Assembly (NCBI GenBank): GCA_024638505.1
Contig: JAHEKE010000003.1
Coordinates: 62,001 to 126,000, forward strand
DNA length: 64,000 bases
Origin: Gammaproteobacteria bacterium
Lineage (GTDB): Bacteria > Pseudomonadota > Gammaproteobacteria > Arenicellales > JAANXG01
Reading direction: 5' to 3'
Shown piece after piece: positions 25,172-35,182 of the stretch (positions within the stretch are counted from its first letter, which is position 1; the number at the start of each line of letters is the position of its first letter). A program made the translations under genes and the position numbers. The notes below the pieces were generated by a model. That model did no database searches. It was given only the letters and a program-made list of their open reading frames with translations, and had not been told where the DNA came from.

Positions 25172-26899
25172 TTACAGATCCTCCAGTGCTACCACCCTGT
25201 CCCGTATGGTATTGCTGTCTGCCAGCTGCATAATTTCATTGATTTTATCCGGTAGAATTCGCAGGTCCGCTTCCAGCACTTTTTTCTTTACCTCCAACAG
25301 GGATACGGAGTCCATACTGAATATACGGAGTCCGAGCCCCAGGAGCAGTTTAGTGTAGCGCGCGTCCCCCGCCATTTCGCCGCACATCGTTACCGGAATT
25401 CCGGCACTGGCTCCAGCATCTATGGTTAACTTGATCAAGCGTAGTACGGAGGGATGCAGTGGGTCGTACAAATAGTTCACGGCATCGTCTATCCGGTCTA
25501 TGGCCAGGGTATATTGAATCAAATCGTTGGTGCCGATAGACAGAAAGTCTAACTTATGCGCAAAGAGGTCAGCCGCAACGGCAGCAGCCGGTACTTCTAC
25601 CATACCTCCGATCGGCACCTTATCATCGAATTTCTCGCCGTCATGGCGCAACTCCTCTTTGGTTTCGGCAATCATATCCAGTACCTGATCCAGTTCGTTC
25701 AGGCTCGATACCATCGGGATCATGATCTGGGTTGGACCCAGCGCAGAGGCGCGCAGCACCGCCCGCAGCTGCGGTCTGAACAAAGCAGGCTCACGCAAGC
25801 ATAGCCTCACCGCCCGCAGGCCTAAAGCTGGGTTGGTCGGAGCCTCGCCGCGGCCGCCGTCAACCTGCTTATCTGCTCCCAAGTCAAGTGTGCGGATAGT
25901 TACCGGGGCACCCATGCGGCTGACTACTTTGCTATACGCCCTGAACTGCTCCTGCTCGCTGGGTGGCTCTGCTCGGTTCATAAACAGATACTCAGTTCGA
26001 TATAATCCGACTCCCTGAGCATTCGATCTCTGCGCCGCCTCAAGGTCTTCCGGTAGCTCCACGTTTGCCAACAGAATTATCTTTTGTCCATCCCTTGTCA
26101 GCGGAAGACTGTCTTTGAGTTCACCCAGCTGCTGTTTGCGCTTAAACACAAATTGCCTGCGTTCGCGGTACTTCGCCAACACGCCGTCATCCGGGTCGAC
26201 TACAATGGTGCCGCGTTTCCCATCGACTATGACAAGTTCATTATGCTGCACGTATCGGGTGGCACCGTGCAGGCCCAGCACTGCCGGAATATTGAGGCTG
26301 CGTGCCAGAATTGCGGTGTGTGAGATGGGTCCGCCTAAGTCGGTGACGAACGCTAAAATTTTCTGATTTTTAAACTGAACGGTATCCGCAGGTGACAGCT
26401 CGTGGCTGATTACTACCCTATTCTCCAGCTGTTCCATGCCGGCTTCCAATTGGTGCTGTGGAATTTTAAGTAGATTATGTTGAACCCGGTTGGTGATCTG
26501 CCTGACGTCATTCTTTTTCTCGCGCAGATATTCGTCCTGCATTTGATCAAAGGCGTTTACCAGTGACTCACTATGGCGGGACAGAGCCCATTCGGCATTA
26601 CAGTGCTGCTCACGTATGGTTTCCACCGGCTGCTCGGCAATCAGCGGATCCTGTAACATAAGCAGGTAGGCGTCTATAAACGACTTGCTTTCCGGCGGAG
26701 CGTCGTGAGGAATGTCGGATTCAATCTGCCGCAGTTGGTCACGTGTAGCGTCGATCGCAGCTTGGAATCTATCTACCTCGGCATCGACCTCTTCTTCGCG
26801 CAACGAATACTGCGGTATATCGAATTCTGGCCGGTTTACAATGAACGCTCGGCCGATCGCGATGCCCTTTCCGATTCCAGCGCCATATAGAGAAAGCAA
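25172..26899 (-). CDS. ptsI: Phosphoenolpyruvate-protein phosphotransferase (enzyme I)
   Basis: Transfers phosphate from PEP to the HPr-like protein encoded just upstream. At 575 residues it matches classical EI and lacks the N-terminal GAF domain of EI-Ntr (PtsP). The phosphorylatable histidine is H194 in GGPISHTAILARS; the PEP-binding barrel follows with YRTEYLFMNR, LDLGADKQV, the DFLSIGTNDLIQYTLAIDR segment and the cysteine loop VTMCGEMAGD. The start is TTG at 26899 immediately after the HPr stop, with GAGGA within the HPr end. No sugar EII genes are visible, so the chain probably ends at PtsN in a regulatory nitrogen-type PTS. Confidence 0.94.
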   Translation of the reverse strand: MLSLYGAGIGKGIAIGRAFIVNRPEFDIPQYSLREEEVDAEVDRFQAAIDATRDQLRQIESDIPHDAPPESKSFIDAYLLMLQDPLIAEQPVETIREQHCNAEWALSRHSESLVNAFDQMQDEYLREKKNDVRQITNRVQHNLLKIPQHQLEAGMEQLENRVVISHELSPADTVQFKNQKILAFVTDLGGPISHTAILARSLNIPAVLGLHGATRYVQHNELVIVDGKRGTIVVDPDDGVLAKYRERRQFVFKRKQQLGELKDSLPLTRDGQKIILLANVELPEDLEAAQRSNAQGVGLYRTEYLFMNRAEPPSEQEQFRAYSKVVSRMGAPVTIRTLDLGADKQVDGGRGEAPTNPALGLRAVRLCLREPALFRPQLRAVLRASALGPTQIMIPMVSSLNELDQVLDMIAETKEELRHDGEKFDDKVPIGGMVEVPAAAVAADLFAHKLDFLSIGTNDLIQYTLAIDRIDDAVNYLYDPLHPSVLRLIKLTIDAGASAGIPVTMCGEMAGDARYTKLLLGLGLRIFSMDSVSLLEVKKKVLEADLRILPDKINEIMQLADSNTIRDRVVALEDL

Positions 26900-27169
26900 T
26901 TATTCTTCCTCGCCGAAACGTTTTTCGAATAAATCCAAAATCGAATCCAGCGCCAGTTTTTCGTCGGTGCCGTTGAGAACGATCTCTAACTCTGTGCCCT
27001 CGGAAGCCGCTAGCATCATGATGCCCATGATGCTTTTCGCATCGACCTGTTGTCCTTCCCGGCGGAGCAGTATTTCGCACTCATATGCGGAAGCTTCGCG
27101 CACCAGCTTAGTAGCGGCACGGGCGTGCAGCCCGAGCTTATTGCTTACTCGAATGTTCTGCTTAATCAC
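26900..27169 (-). CDS. ptsH: HPr-family phosphocarrier (NPr-like)
   Basis: An 89-residue phosphocarrier. Active-site H15 lies in NKLGLHARAA, and S46 (DAKSIMGIMML) is in the position of the HPr kinase site. It starts one base after the rapZ stop and is directly followed by enzyme I. By position after rapZ it corresponds to npr of E. coli; with a classical EI next to it, it probably shuttles phosphate from EI to PtsN. Confidence 0.93.
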   Translation of the reverse strand: MIKQNIRVSNKLGLHARAATKLVREASAYECEILLRREGQQVDAKSIMGIMMLAASEGTELEIVLNGTDEKLALDSILDLFEKRFGEEE

Positions 27170-28030
27170 TTATGTTCTGCTGAGCTCGCGATGCCGAACT
27201 TGCACCGTCAATTTATGCTGGCGGAAGTAATCCGCTAACTGATTCACAATGTACACTGATCTGTGCTGTCCGCCGGTGCAACCTATTGCTACTGTGATGT
27301 AGCTTCGGTCCTCCTGTTTAAAGCTGGGTAGCCAACTTTCTAGAAAGGACTTTATATGATCAATCATACGTCGTGCGTCTTCTTTTTTTTCAAAAAATTC
27401 AATTACCTGAGGATGGACGCCGTTGAGGCTTCGGAGTTCATCATACCAGTACGGATTTGGTATGCAGCGGACGTCAAAAACGAAATCGGCATCTAATGGC
27501 GTGCCGTGTTTGTAACCAAAAGACTCGAACAGAAGGGTTAAAGACGTGTTAGATCCAGCGCCGGCTATATCCCTGACCATGGCCCTTAACTCCTGCGGCG
27601 TTGTATGACTGGTGTCGATATGTCTGACTGCGGCCAGGTGCAATGGAACGAGCAACTCCTGTTCTCGTCTTATCCCCTCAGTTAAAGCTGTCTCACCATC
27701 GGTAAGCGGATGCCTGCGGCGTGTTTCACTATAGCGCTTGACCAGGACATGTTCATCCGCTTCAAGAAACAGAATCTTGTAGGTAAGTCCCAACTTCTCC
27801 ATTTCTTCAAGGGTGCTGGGCAGTGCTTCCAAAAATCCGCGATTGCGGGAGTCAATCCCAACCGCACAGTTTCTTATGTCTGTTTGGGGCATGGCAAGCA
27901 GCTGCTTGGCCAATTCTGGTAACAGCGTGGCGGGTAGGTTATCAATGCAGTAATATCCGAGGTCTTCCAATGCCTGCAGAGCTATTGATTTGCCTGAGCC
28001 GGATAACCCGCTGACAATAAAATAATTCAT
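27170..28030 (-). CDS. rapZ: RNase adapter protein RapZ
   Basis: A 286-residue nucleotide-binding protein that in E. coli guides RNase E to the GlmZ/GlmY small RNAs and so controls glucosamine-6-phosphate synthesis. Walker A is GLSGSGKS (residues 8-15), followed by ALEDLGYYCIDNLP; the C-terminal domain carries AIGCTGGQHRSVYIV and the tail VRHRELSRT. The order ptsN-rapZ-HPr is the usual gammaproteobacterial one. A 140-base gap from ptsN contains a GGCTC/GAGCC hairpin without a T tract. Confidence 0.95.
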   Translation of the reverse strand: MNYFIVSGLSGSGKSIALQALEDLGYYCIDNLPATLLPELAKQLLAMPQTDIRNCAVGIDSRNRGFLEALPSTLEEMEKLGLTYKILFLEADEHVLVKRYSETRRRHPLTDGETALTEGIRREQELLVPLHLAAVRHIDTSHTTPQELRAMVRDIAGAGSNTSLTLLFESFGYKHGTPLDADFVFDVRCIPNPYWYDELRSLNGVHPQVIEFFEKKEDARRMIDHIKSFLESWLPSFKQEDRSYITVAIGCTGGQHRSVYIVNQLADYFRQHKLTVQVRHRELSRT

Positions 28031-28170
28031 CGCAATAACCGAGTTGGCATAAACACTATGGCGCTAGCTGTCGCTGCCGGATTGACCTCTTCATACGGTC
28101 TTTTTAACTGGGGCAGCCGGTTGGATTCGGCTCAAAATTGAGAGCCGGTCATCCCCGACAAAAACAAACT

Positions 28171-28695
28171 TCAGTCAGCGGATAAGCGTGTGGCTCCATC
28201 AATTTCGCTATTCCAAGAAGTCAGTACCTGGAACGCTTCTGTACTTGACTGAGCGGTAAATATACTTTTGCGCAAAGTTTCATCATTGAACATTCGTGCC
28301 AGATGAGCCAGGATCTTCAGATGATGCTCATTCGCTTCTGCCGGTACCAACAGTCCGAATGCTAATTTAATCGGCTCGTTATCCAAGGAATCATAATCTA
28401 AAGGTTTCTCCAGAACTGCAACAGCGCCGATTACCGCATCCAAACCGTTAATGCGGCCATGCGGTAGCGCAACGCCATGTCCTATCCCGGTGCTGCCAAG
28501 CCGCTCCCGTTCGATCAGCGTCTGTAGAACCGTTTTCCGATCCAGCTGTGGGCGGCCTTGCAGCAGCAGCGCCGCAATCTTCTCCATCAACCTCTTTTTG
28601 CTGGATATCTGGCAAGCCGTCTCTATCCGGTCGATGGATAATAGTTCCGCCAGGTCGATTTCGTTCAACCTATGAAATCGAGCTGCTTCAATCAC
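28171..28695 (-). CDS. ptsN: Nitrogen-regulatory PTS protein EIIA-Ntr
   Basis: A 174-residue EIIA of the fructose/mannitol-like PTS-2 domain. The phosphorylated histidine is H79 in GHGVALPHGRING. It acts as the output of the nitrogen PTS, sensing PEP and glutamine status and affecting potassium transport and envelope stress in related bacteria. The start overlaps the hpf stop by four bases. Confidence 0.94.
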   Translation of the reverse strand: MIEAARFHRLNEIDLAELLSIDRIETACQISSKKRLMEKIAALLLQGRPQLDRKTVLQTLIERERLGSTGIGHGVALPHGRINGLDAVIGAVAVLEKPLDYDSLDNEPIKLAFGLLVPAEANEHHLKILAHLARMFNDETLRKSIFTAQSSTEAFQVLTSWNSEIDGATRLSAD

Positions 28696-29018
28696 TTTAG
28701 TTTTTGCTCCTTCAGCGCCCCGCCCTGACGATGGTGATCCGATGATTTTTCTTTGTGTTTGCGTATCTGGCTATCCAGCTTGCGCATGAGGGTATCAATG
28801 GCGGCGTACATATCCTCCGCCTCAGCGTTGGCGTGAAGAGTGGCTCCTTTAGTGTTAATAGTTGCCTCAGCAAGATGCCTGGTTTTTTCTACATGAAGAA
28901 CGACTGTGGTGTTTGTGACATTGTCAAAGTGCCTTTCGATGCGACCCATTTTATCAGTCACATACTTCTTTAGCGGCGGTGTAATGTCCATTTGATGACC
29001 ACTTATCGCTATTTGCAT
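28692..29018 (-). CDS. hpf: Ribosome hibernation promoting factor, short form
   Basis: A 108-residue protein with the S30AE/YfiA fold (MQIAISGHQMDITPPLKKYV, then EATINTKGATLHANAEAEDMYAAID). It is the short HPF without the C-terminal dimerisation domain, expected to act together with an RMF-like factor to form 100S ribosomes. The basic His/Lys-rich tail is typical. It lies directly downstream of rpoN. Confidence 0.94.
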   Translation of the reverse strand: MQIAISGHQMDITPPLKKYVTDKMGRIERHFDNVTNTTVVLHVEKTRHLAEATINTKGATLHANAEAEDMYAAIDTLMRKLDSQIRKHKEKSSDHHRQGGALKEQKLK

Positions 29019-29062
29019 ATCGGTTCCTCCTCGACTATTAAATAAGGTTCATGCAGCCGTTT

Positions 29063-30517
29063 TCAAGATGTTGATACAATCGCCTTACGCTGGCTGGAAG
29101 CAGGTATATTCATGTTTTCCCGGTATTTAGCTATGGTCCGCCGCGCTACATTTATTCCCTTCTGACTTAGGAGTTTTGCCATTTGGCTATCACTAACAGG
29201 ACTGGTTGGTGATTCGTTTTCGACGTACTGTTTTATTAATGTGCGAATAACCGTGGACGAGCAGGTGCCTCCATCAGAAGTTGATACGTGGCTGGAAAAA
29301 AAATATTTAAGCTCAAAAATACCTCTGGGGGTCAACATGTATTTCTGCGTGGTAGCTCGCGAAATGGTTGACTCATGAAGGTTGAGGGCACTGGCAATAT
29401 CATGCAGAACCATTGGCTTCATAGCCTGTTCACCGAGTTCAAAAAATTCCCGCTGTCTCTCTATTATTGATCTGGCGACTCTGAGCAGAGTTTCATCCCG
29501 CTGATCCAGACTTTTTATAAACCAGCGCGCTTCCTGTAAATGGTTCTGCACATATTTCCTGTCATTACCGTCCTTATTTTGCCCCAGCAGAGCCTGATAG
29601 ACGTTGCTGATCCGCGGCCGGGGAAACGCCTCGCGATTGAGTTCAGCACGCCAATCGCCCTTTATTTTCTTGACGATAATGTCGGGGATTACGTAGCTTG
29701 GAGCCGCCGGGGAAATCGAATTGCCAGGCCGTGGATGCAGGTTCTGAATAAACTTTATAGTATCGTTCAGAGTTGCGTCATCGACTTTCATCAAGCGTCT
29801 AATTTGGGACATCGACCGGCTGCAAAGCAAGTCAAAATGATTCGTGACCAGCGCTTTTGCATATTTTATTTGCTCAAGCTCTTGATCAAACTGTCGCAAT
29901 TGAATGAGTAGACACTCCCGCAGATCTCTGGCACCCACCCCAATGGGATCAAAGTTTTGGATCTGATGCAGGGTCGCCTCAACTTCATCCGACTCGATCT
30001 GAACGCCCTGTGAGCCCAAAATAGCGATGATGTCCTCAATGCTCGCGGTTAGGTACCCATCTTCATCGATAGCATCAATCAAGGAGATCGCGATTTCTCG
30101 ATCAGTTTCAGTGAAGGGAATCATACACATCTGCCAAAGCAGATGGTCTTTCAGTGTAGCGGGGTTGCTGCTGCGATCTTCAATCGCCAGCGATGCGTTA
30201 TCATTCCTAATGCCAGTTATATGTGATTCAAAATGTTCACCCCATTGGGTGAATTCACTTTCCTCTCTTGCTGCATTGTCATCGCCGTCGAAGCCAGATT
30301 CGCTAGAAGTATCACTTTCCCCCAACTGCTCCTGATAGTCATCGGACTCTACGTTGTCCGCTGTATCGTCTTCTTCTAACAGCGGATTTTCCTCCAGCGC
30401 CTGCTGAATTTCCGTTTTAAGATCGATGGCCGACAGCTGCAGCAGCTTAATCGCCTGCTGCAGCTGAGGAGTCATGGTAAGACGCTGTCCTAGCTTGAGT
30501 TCTAGCGACTGCTTCAT
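29063..30517 (-). CDS. rpoN: RNA polymerase sigma-54 factor
   Basis: A 484-residue sigma-54. The N-terminal activator-interaction region is glutamine- and leucine-rich (LGQRLTMTPQLQQAIKLLQ), region II is acidic (residues about 50-95), then comes the core-binding domain. The HTH region and the RpoN box ARRTIAKYRE (residues 458-467) end the protein. Downstream of lptB with a 58-base gap, as in most gammaproteobacteria. Confidence 0.96.
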   Translation of the reverse strand: MKQSLELKLGQRLTMTPQLQQAIKLLQLSAIDLKTEIQQALEENPLLEEDDTADNVESDDYQEQLGESDTSSESGFDGDDNAAREESEFTQWGEHFESHITGIRNDNASLAIEDRSSNPATLKDHLLWQMCMIPFTETDREIAISLIDAIDEDGYLTASIEDIIAILGSQGVQIESDEVEATLHQIQNFDPIGVGARDLRECLLIQLRQFDQELEQIKYAKALVTNHFDLLCSRSMSQIRRLMKVDDATLNDTIKFIQNLHPRPGNSISPAAPSYVIPDIIVKKIKGDWRAELNREAFPRPRISNVYQALLGQNKDGNDRKYVQNHLQEARWFIKSLDQRDETLLRVARSIIERQREFFELGEQAMKPMVLHDIASALNLHESTISRATTQKYMLTPRGIFELKYFFSSHVSTSDGGTCSSTVIRTLIKQYVENESPTSPVSDSQMAKLLSQKGINVARRTIAKYRENMNIPASSQRKAIVSTS

Positions 30518-30575
30518 TTGTTGTTATTTCAGTTTAACGACATTAATAATCCACCTTATTTCATTCTAGCAAATC

Positions 30576-31301
30576 CTACAGCTTGAAGTTTGACCCAAGG
30601 TAAACCTCTCTTACTTCCGGGTGATGCAGAATCTCATCCGGTGTCCCCGCCGTAAGTGCACGACCTTCGCTGAGAATATAGGCACGATCACAAATCCCAA
30701 GAGTTTCGCGGACATTATGGTCCGTAATCAGTACCCCTATTCCACTGTCACGAAGGTAGCCAATGATCTGCTGTATGTCCCCCACTGAGATCGGGTCAAT
30801 GCCGGCAAAAGGCTCGTCGAGCAAGATAAAAAAAGGCTGCAAAGCCAATGCCCGAGCGATTTCCACGCGCCGACGCTCGCCTCCGGAGAGGCTGATTCCG
30901 GGTGCGTGGCGCTTGTGTTCGATACCGAACTCTTCCAGCAGGATGTTAACCCGATGCAGACGCTCGGCCTTGGTTAGCGTGCCCTGTGCTTCCAGTACAG
31001 CTTCGATATTCTGCTGTACGGACAATTTGCGGAAAACAGACGGTTCCTGCGGTAGGTAGCCTATGCCCAGACGGGCACGCTCATGCATCGGCATCTGAGT
31101 GATGCGCTGGTTTTCCAGGTAGATTTCACCGCTATCGGGGCGTATCAACCCGACAATCATGTAAAAGCAGGTAGTTTTACCGGCGCCATTAGGGCCGAGC
31201 AATCCAACAACTTCCCCACTTTCTACAAGAAGATCAACATGGTCGACTACTTTGAGGAGTTTGTATTGTTTGCAAAGGTCTTCTGACGATAGCGTTGCCA
31301 T
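30576..31301 (-). CDS. lptB: LPS export ABC ATPase LptB
   Basis: A 241-residue cytoplasmic ATPase of the LptB2FGC complex. Walker A is [12 protein letters not shown], signature [17 protein letters not shown], Walker [16 protein letters not shown] and the switch His in [11 protein letters not shown]. The tail GSNFKL is typical. It starts one base after the lptA stop. lptF and lptG are not in the window. Confidence 0.96.
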   Translation of the reverse strand: MATLSSEDLCKQYKLLKVVDHVDLLVESGEVVGLLGPNGAGKTTCFYMIVGLIRPDSGEIYLENQRITQMPMHERARLGIGYLPQEPSVFRKLSVQQNIEAVLEAQGTLTKAERLHRVNILLEEFGIEHKRHAPGISLSGGERRRVEIARALALQPFFILLDEPFAGIDPISVGDIQQIIGYLRDSGIGVLITDHNVRETLGICDRAYILSEGRALTAGTPDEILHHPEVREVYLGSNFKL

Positions 31302-31302
31302 G

Positions 31303-31848
31303 CTATTCAGTGGTGGTGGATTGGGCCGGTGTGATAACTACTTTGGCTCTTCCTGGTTTTGCTTTTTGCTCCGCTGTTGCTCCACCTTCTGCCTTTGTCG
31401 TAGTGGAGGTTGCCCCCTTGATTGACAGTTTTTCCTTGTTGATGTCGTAGACAATCATCTCTCCTTCAGCAACGTCTGGCCCTTGTTGTAGGCTGGCGCT
31501 GCTAATCAACGTGACGACATTCTTCACCTGATCCAGGTGGATTTGCTTTGCCTTACCAATTACGTCCTGTGTTTTTCCCTCCGGCCGCTGTTTGAAGCTC
31601 GCCAAGTTTCCCGTTGCGATGGCCGATTGTAGTTCATCGTTTTTATATATGACGATAAGTTTGTCACCGGTAATGCGCATACTGCCCTGCTCAACGATAA
31701 CATTACCCTTGTACGTCCGTTCTCCCGTTCGAAAGTCGTACTCGACCTCATCTGCTTCCACCGTAGCCGGCTGCTCGCGGTCCGCATCAAGGGCGAGCGC
31801 GGTGTTTGCACATAACAACAAAAAGATCGAAAGTAGTTTTTTGAACAC
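31303..31848 (-). CDS. lptA: LPS transport periplasmic protein LptA
   Basis: A 181-residue periplasmic OstA-type beta-jellyroll protein that bridges LptC and LptD. The signal peptide covers residues 1-19 ([19 protein letters not shown]). The OstA core ([20 protein letters not shown] and [10 protein letters not shown]) is followed by a 25-30-residue tail rich in Thr, Ala and Lys with no clear fold. Confidence 0.93.
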   Translation of the reverse strand: MFKKLLSIFLLLCANTALALDADREQPATVEADEVEYDFRTGERTYKGNVIVEQGSMRITGDKLIVIYKNDELQSAIATGNLASFKQRPEGKTQDVIGKAKQIHLDQVKNVVTLISSASLQQGPDVAEGEMIVYDINKEKLSIKGATSTTTKAEGGATAEQKAKPGRAKVVITPAQSTTTE

Positions 31849-31852
31849 TGAA

Positions 31853-32311
31853 TTATCCCGGGCTCTTTGTAAGACGATCGAGAAATATTCTCATTTTTTC
31901 GGTTGTAAGTACGCTTCCCCCGCTGTTCTTCGTGCTGTCAGGGTTTTGAATGACCCGAACGTTGCCAGTCAGCAGTACTTCATTACCGTCAGATGATACC
32001 CATCCTGATTCCGAGTAGGTATGCCGAGGAGGAGCGCCATCTTCATATTGGATGATATGAGGGTTATCCAGCAAAGCGGTATCATCATCTGGGTAATGGA
32101 CCAGCCGTTCCGCCTCTAGCACATAGCGGCGCTGTCCTTTCTCATCCATCCCCACCGCCGTGAAGTTTTCAATATAGTAATCAGGGTCATGCCTTTCGTT
32201 GCCGTCAAAAACAACCTGCTCTCGTTCAATGATACCGAACTGTAACCAGATACTCAGTAAGCCGAGCGCACCAAACAAACAAATGAATACGATTTTTTCC
32301 AGAATTTTCAT
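31853..32311 (-). CDS. lptC: LPS export protein LptC
   Basis: A 152-residue bitopic protein: a single N-terminal membrane helix (residues about 5-24) and a periplasmic LptC jellyroll (DYYIENFTAVGMDEKGQRRY, then DGNEVLLTGNVRV). It is somewhat shorter than E. coli LptC. It docks LptA to the inner-membrane complex. Only 55 bases separate it from kdsD, so kdsC, normally in between, is absent. Confidence 0.9.
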   Translation of the reverse strand: MKILEKIVFICLFGALGLLSIWLQFGIIEREQVVFDGNERHDPDYYIENFTAVGMDEKGQRRYVLEAERLVHYPDDDTALLDNPHIIQYEDGAPPRHTYSESGWVSSDGNEVLLTGNVRVIQNPDSTKNSGGSVLTTEKMRIFLDRLTKSPG

Positions 32312-32366
32312 CCCTCTGCGTTATCCTTTAATCAGCGTGAAGTCAAAGTCTGCATGCGCGCCCAGC

Positions 32367-33356
32367 CTACACTACTCCAGCACGCAGTAGATCGAGCATA
32401 TTGAATGCGCCACGTACATAGTCGTCATCATCCACAACAAACAATCCGTTAATCGAATGGGACTGCATGACCTGAACGGCCTCGGCCGCCAGTGTGTCAA
32501 CGGAAACCGTAATCGGATTGGGAGTCATTACCGTATTAATCGCACTATCATGTATATCAACGTTTTTGTTTAATGTCCGTCGAATGTCACCATCGGTATA
32601 AACTCCGACCAGCTTCCCCCCATTATTTAACACGCCGGTCATGCCCAGACTCTTGCTGCTCATTTCGATAAGGGCATCTGTTATGAGGTCGTTTTCTTGC
32701 ACTAACGGAATGGTATCACCCTGGTGCATGATATCACTCACGTAAAGTAATAATCTTTTCCCCAGAACTCCTCCCGGGTGAGCGCGTGCAAAATCCTGCT
32801 TGGTAAATCCGCGACTTTGAAGAACAGCAATGGATATTGCATCGCACATGGCGAGCGTTGCGGTCGTGCTGGCGGTAGGTGCCAGGTTGTGGGGGCACGC
32901 TTCTTTATCGACTCCAGTGACGAGTATGACGTTGGCTTGTTTGGCCAGTGTTGATTCAGTATTACCGACAAGCGCGATCAGGCCTACCTCCATCCGCTTG
33001 ATAATAGGGAGTATCGTGAGTATTTCAGGAGTCTCTCCTGAGTTTGAAATGGCGATTAGCAAATCTGACGGGATAATCATTCCCAGATCACCGTGGCTGG
33101 CCTCTCCCGGGTGAACAAAGAAAGAAGGTGTACCGGTGCTGGCTAAAGTCGATGCCAGTTTCCCGGCAATATGTCCGGATTTACCAATTCCAACAACAAC
33201 CACGCGACCCGGGCAGTGCAGTATCAGCTCGCAGGCACGGGCAAAATCAGCGCCGATATTGTGTACCAGCTTTGCTACCGCCTCGGACTCGAGCAGTACA
33301 ACTGAACGGCCGATTTCGATGAGATTCTGCAGAGAGGGTGCGGGATTTGGGTTCAC
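32367..33356 (-). CDS. kdsD: Arabinose 5-phosphate isomerase
   Basis: Converts ribulose 5-phosphate to arabinose 5-phosphate, the first step of Kdo synthesis. An N-terminal SIS domain (VGIGKSGHIAGKLASTLAST, FVHPGEASHGDLGM, ISNSGETPEIL) precedes two CBS domains (residues about 205-325). The frame is open to 33548, but the first 64 residues lack family similarity; GTG at 33356 gives 329 residues, the normal length. ATG at 33437 is another option. It is divergent from mlaF. Confidence 0.91.
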   Translation of the reverse strand: MNPNPAPSLQNLIEIGRSVVLLESEAVAKLVHNIGADFARACELILHCPGRVVVVGIGKSGHIAGKLASTLASTGTPSFFVHPGEASHGDLGMIIPSDLLIAISNSGETPEILTILPIIKRMEVGLIALVGNTESTLAKQANVILVTGVDKEACPHNLAPTASTTATLAMCDAISIAVLQSRGFTKQDFARAHPGGVLGKRLLLYVSDIMHQGDTIPLVQENDLITDALIEMSSKSLGMTGVLNNGGKLVGVYTDGDIRRTLNKNVDIHDSAINTVMTPNPITVSVDTLAAEAVQVMQSHSINGLFVVDDDDYVRGAFNMLDLLRAGVV

Positions 33357-33603
33357 AGTGCGTTCTGCTGGTGTGTTGTGACTTGATTTTAACCCTATGT
33401 TATCTCTAATGCATTGATCGAATTTAGACGATAGCATTTTATTTACACTGCAACCTACAGTTCCGGGTATATCCATATATAATCGCTGCTGCTGGTCGTC
33501 TACATCGAACTGCCTCTCATTGCCTGGTAGCGCGTGCAGCATCGCCAACTGAGTTAAAATACTGCGACATCATCCAACGACAACAATAATCGACTGTACG
33601 CCT

Positions 33604-34407
33604 GTGGAAACCTTGATTGAACTGAGCGATGTTCGATTCGCTTATGGCCAACGGCGCATATTCGATAACCTCAACTTATCCGTACCTCGCGGTAAAGTTG
33701 GTGTGATTGTGGGGCCGAGCGGATGTGGTAAATCAACTCTGCTTAACTTCATTGGGGGTCGGATTATGCCGGATGCGGGCAAGGTGGAGGTAGACGGCAT
33801 TGATGTGACCAAGCTTAATCGACAGCAGTTATACAAACTGCGTAAAAGTATGGGCATGATGTTCCAAAACAGCGCGTTGTTAACGGATCTCAATGTTTTC
33901 GATAATGTTGCTTTCCCGGTCAGAGAGCACACCGAGCTGGATGAGAGACTGATTAGACATTTAGTTTTGTTGAAACTGCAGATGGTCGGCCTGCGTGGTG
34001 CCAGAGATTTAAGGCCCGCGGAGTTGTCTGGCGGCATGGCGCGACGTGTAGCGCTGGCACGGGCTATTGCTTTGGATCCCATGCTGGTGATGTACGATGA
34101 GCCTTTTACCGGTCTGGATCCGATCTCCAAGGGTGTTATTGTTAAATTAATTCATGAGATTGGTGATGCGCTGGAGATGACTTCGCTGGTCGTAACTCAC
34201 GATGTAAGCGAAGGACTAAGCATCGCGGATCGTGTGTTTTTGCTGGGCGATGGAAAAGTTATTGCACAGGGGACACCGCAAGAGATGCAGGAGACTGATG
34301 TGCCGGAAGTGAGGCAGTTTATTGACGGCGCACCGGATGGTCCTGTTGGCTATCATTATCCTGCTCCCGACTATCTAGCCGATCTGAGTGACCAGGAGAA
34401 TTTATGA
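33604..34407 (+). CDS. mlaF: Phospholipid transport ABC ATPase MlaF
   Basis: A 267-residue ATPase of the Mla system that keeps outer-membrane lipid asymmetry. Walker A is [10 protein letters not shown], signature [15 protein letters not shown], Walker [16 protein letters not shown]. The start is GTG at 33604; the stop overlaps the mlaE start by four bases. First gene of mlaFEDCB. Confidence 0.95.
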   Translation: METLIELSDVRFAYGQRRIFDNLNLSVPRGKVGVIVGPSGCGKSTLLNFIGGRIMPDAGKVEVDGIDVTKLNRQQLYKLRKSMGMMFQNSALLTDLNVFDNVAFPVREHTELDERLIRHLVLLKLQMVGLRGARDLRPAELSGGMARRVALARAIALDPMLVMYDEPFTGLDPISKGVIVKLIHEIGDALEMTSLVVTHDVSEGLSIADRVFLLGDGKVIAQGTPQEMQETDVPEVRQFIDGAPDGPVGYHYPAPDYLADLSDQENL

Positions 34408-35177
34408 ACGCGCTGCAGAGCCTGGGTGGGTGGACTCTGGATAGTGTCCAGCGCTGGGGCCGGGCCGCCGTTTTTCTAGGGCAAATACTGCTGAACATAC
34501 CGTCCGTTATCGTCCGGTTTCGTCTGGCAGTGGTTCAGGTGTTCTCTGTCGGCGTGCTTACCCTGATTATTATTTTAGTGTCTGGTCTATTTGTCGGCAT
34601 GGTGCTCGGGCTACAGGGTTACAACACGCTGGTTGATTTTGGTGCGGAGTCATCGCTTGGGCTGGTGGTTGCGCTGTCGCTGACGCGAGAACTGGGACCG
34701 GTTTTGACCGCTTTATTGTTTGCCGGGCGAGCCGGCTCCGCTCTAACTGCAGAGATTGGTTTGATGAAAGCTACTGAACAATTGGCTGCGATGGAGATGA
34801 TGGCAGTCGATCCAGTAAGTCGTGTAATTGCACCTCGTTTTGTCGCTGGATTTTTATCCATGCCGCTGCTGGCGGCACTGTTTACCGCGATCGGAATCTG
34901 GGGAGGTCATTTGGTTGGCGTCGGTGTGTTAGGAGTGGACTCAGGGCAGTACTGGACAGCAATGCAAAACGGAGTAGATGTGTACGACGATGTCTTAAAT
35001 GGGGTAATAAAAAGCGTAGTGTTTGGATTTGTGGTAACCTGGATTGCCGTGTTTGAGGGGCATGACGCAACTCCTACATCCGAGGGTGTAAGTCGGGCGA
35101 CGACCCGAACAGTGGTCAATGCGTCCTTGGCAGTATTAGGTTTGGATTTCGTTTTAACGTCTCTTATGTTCGATTAG
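34404..35177 (+). CDS. mlaE: Phospholipid transport permease MlaE
   Basis: A 257-residue inner-membrane permease of the MlaE/Ttg2B family with an N-terminal interfacial helix and about five membrane helices. The segment [20 protein letters not shown] is present as [20 protein letters not shown], the family signature. It starts inside the mlaF stop and is followed by mlaD after five bases. Confidence 0.95.
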   Translation: MNALQSLGGWTLDSVQRWGRAAVFLGQILLNIPSVIVRFRLAVVQVFSVGVLTLIIILVSGLFVGMVLGLQGYNTLVDFGAESSLGLVVALSLTRELGPVLTALLFAGRAGSALTAEIGLMKATEQLAAMEMMAVDPVSRVIAPRFVAGFLSMPLLAALFTAIGIWGGHLVGVGVLGVDSGQYWTAMQNGVDVYDDVLNGVIKSVVFGFVVTWIAVFEGHDATPTSEGVSRATTRTVVNASLAVLGLDFVLTSLMFD

Positions 35178-35182
35178 ACAGG

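Noticed and set aside
28090-28150. GGCTC/GAGCC hairpin between ptsN and rapZ as a terminator
   Set aside because: On the transcribed strand no T tract follows the stem, so termination is unlikely.
33357-33548. 64-residue N-terminal extension of KdsD
   Set aside because: The extension has no SIS-family similarity; the GTG at 33356 gives the usual length. Not excluded experimentally.
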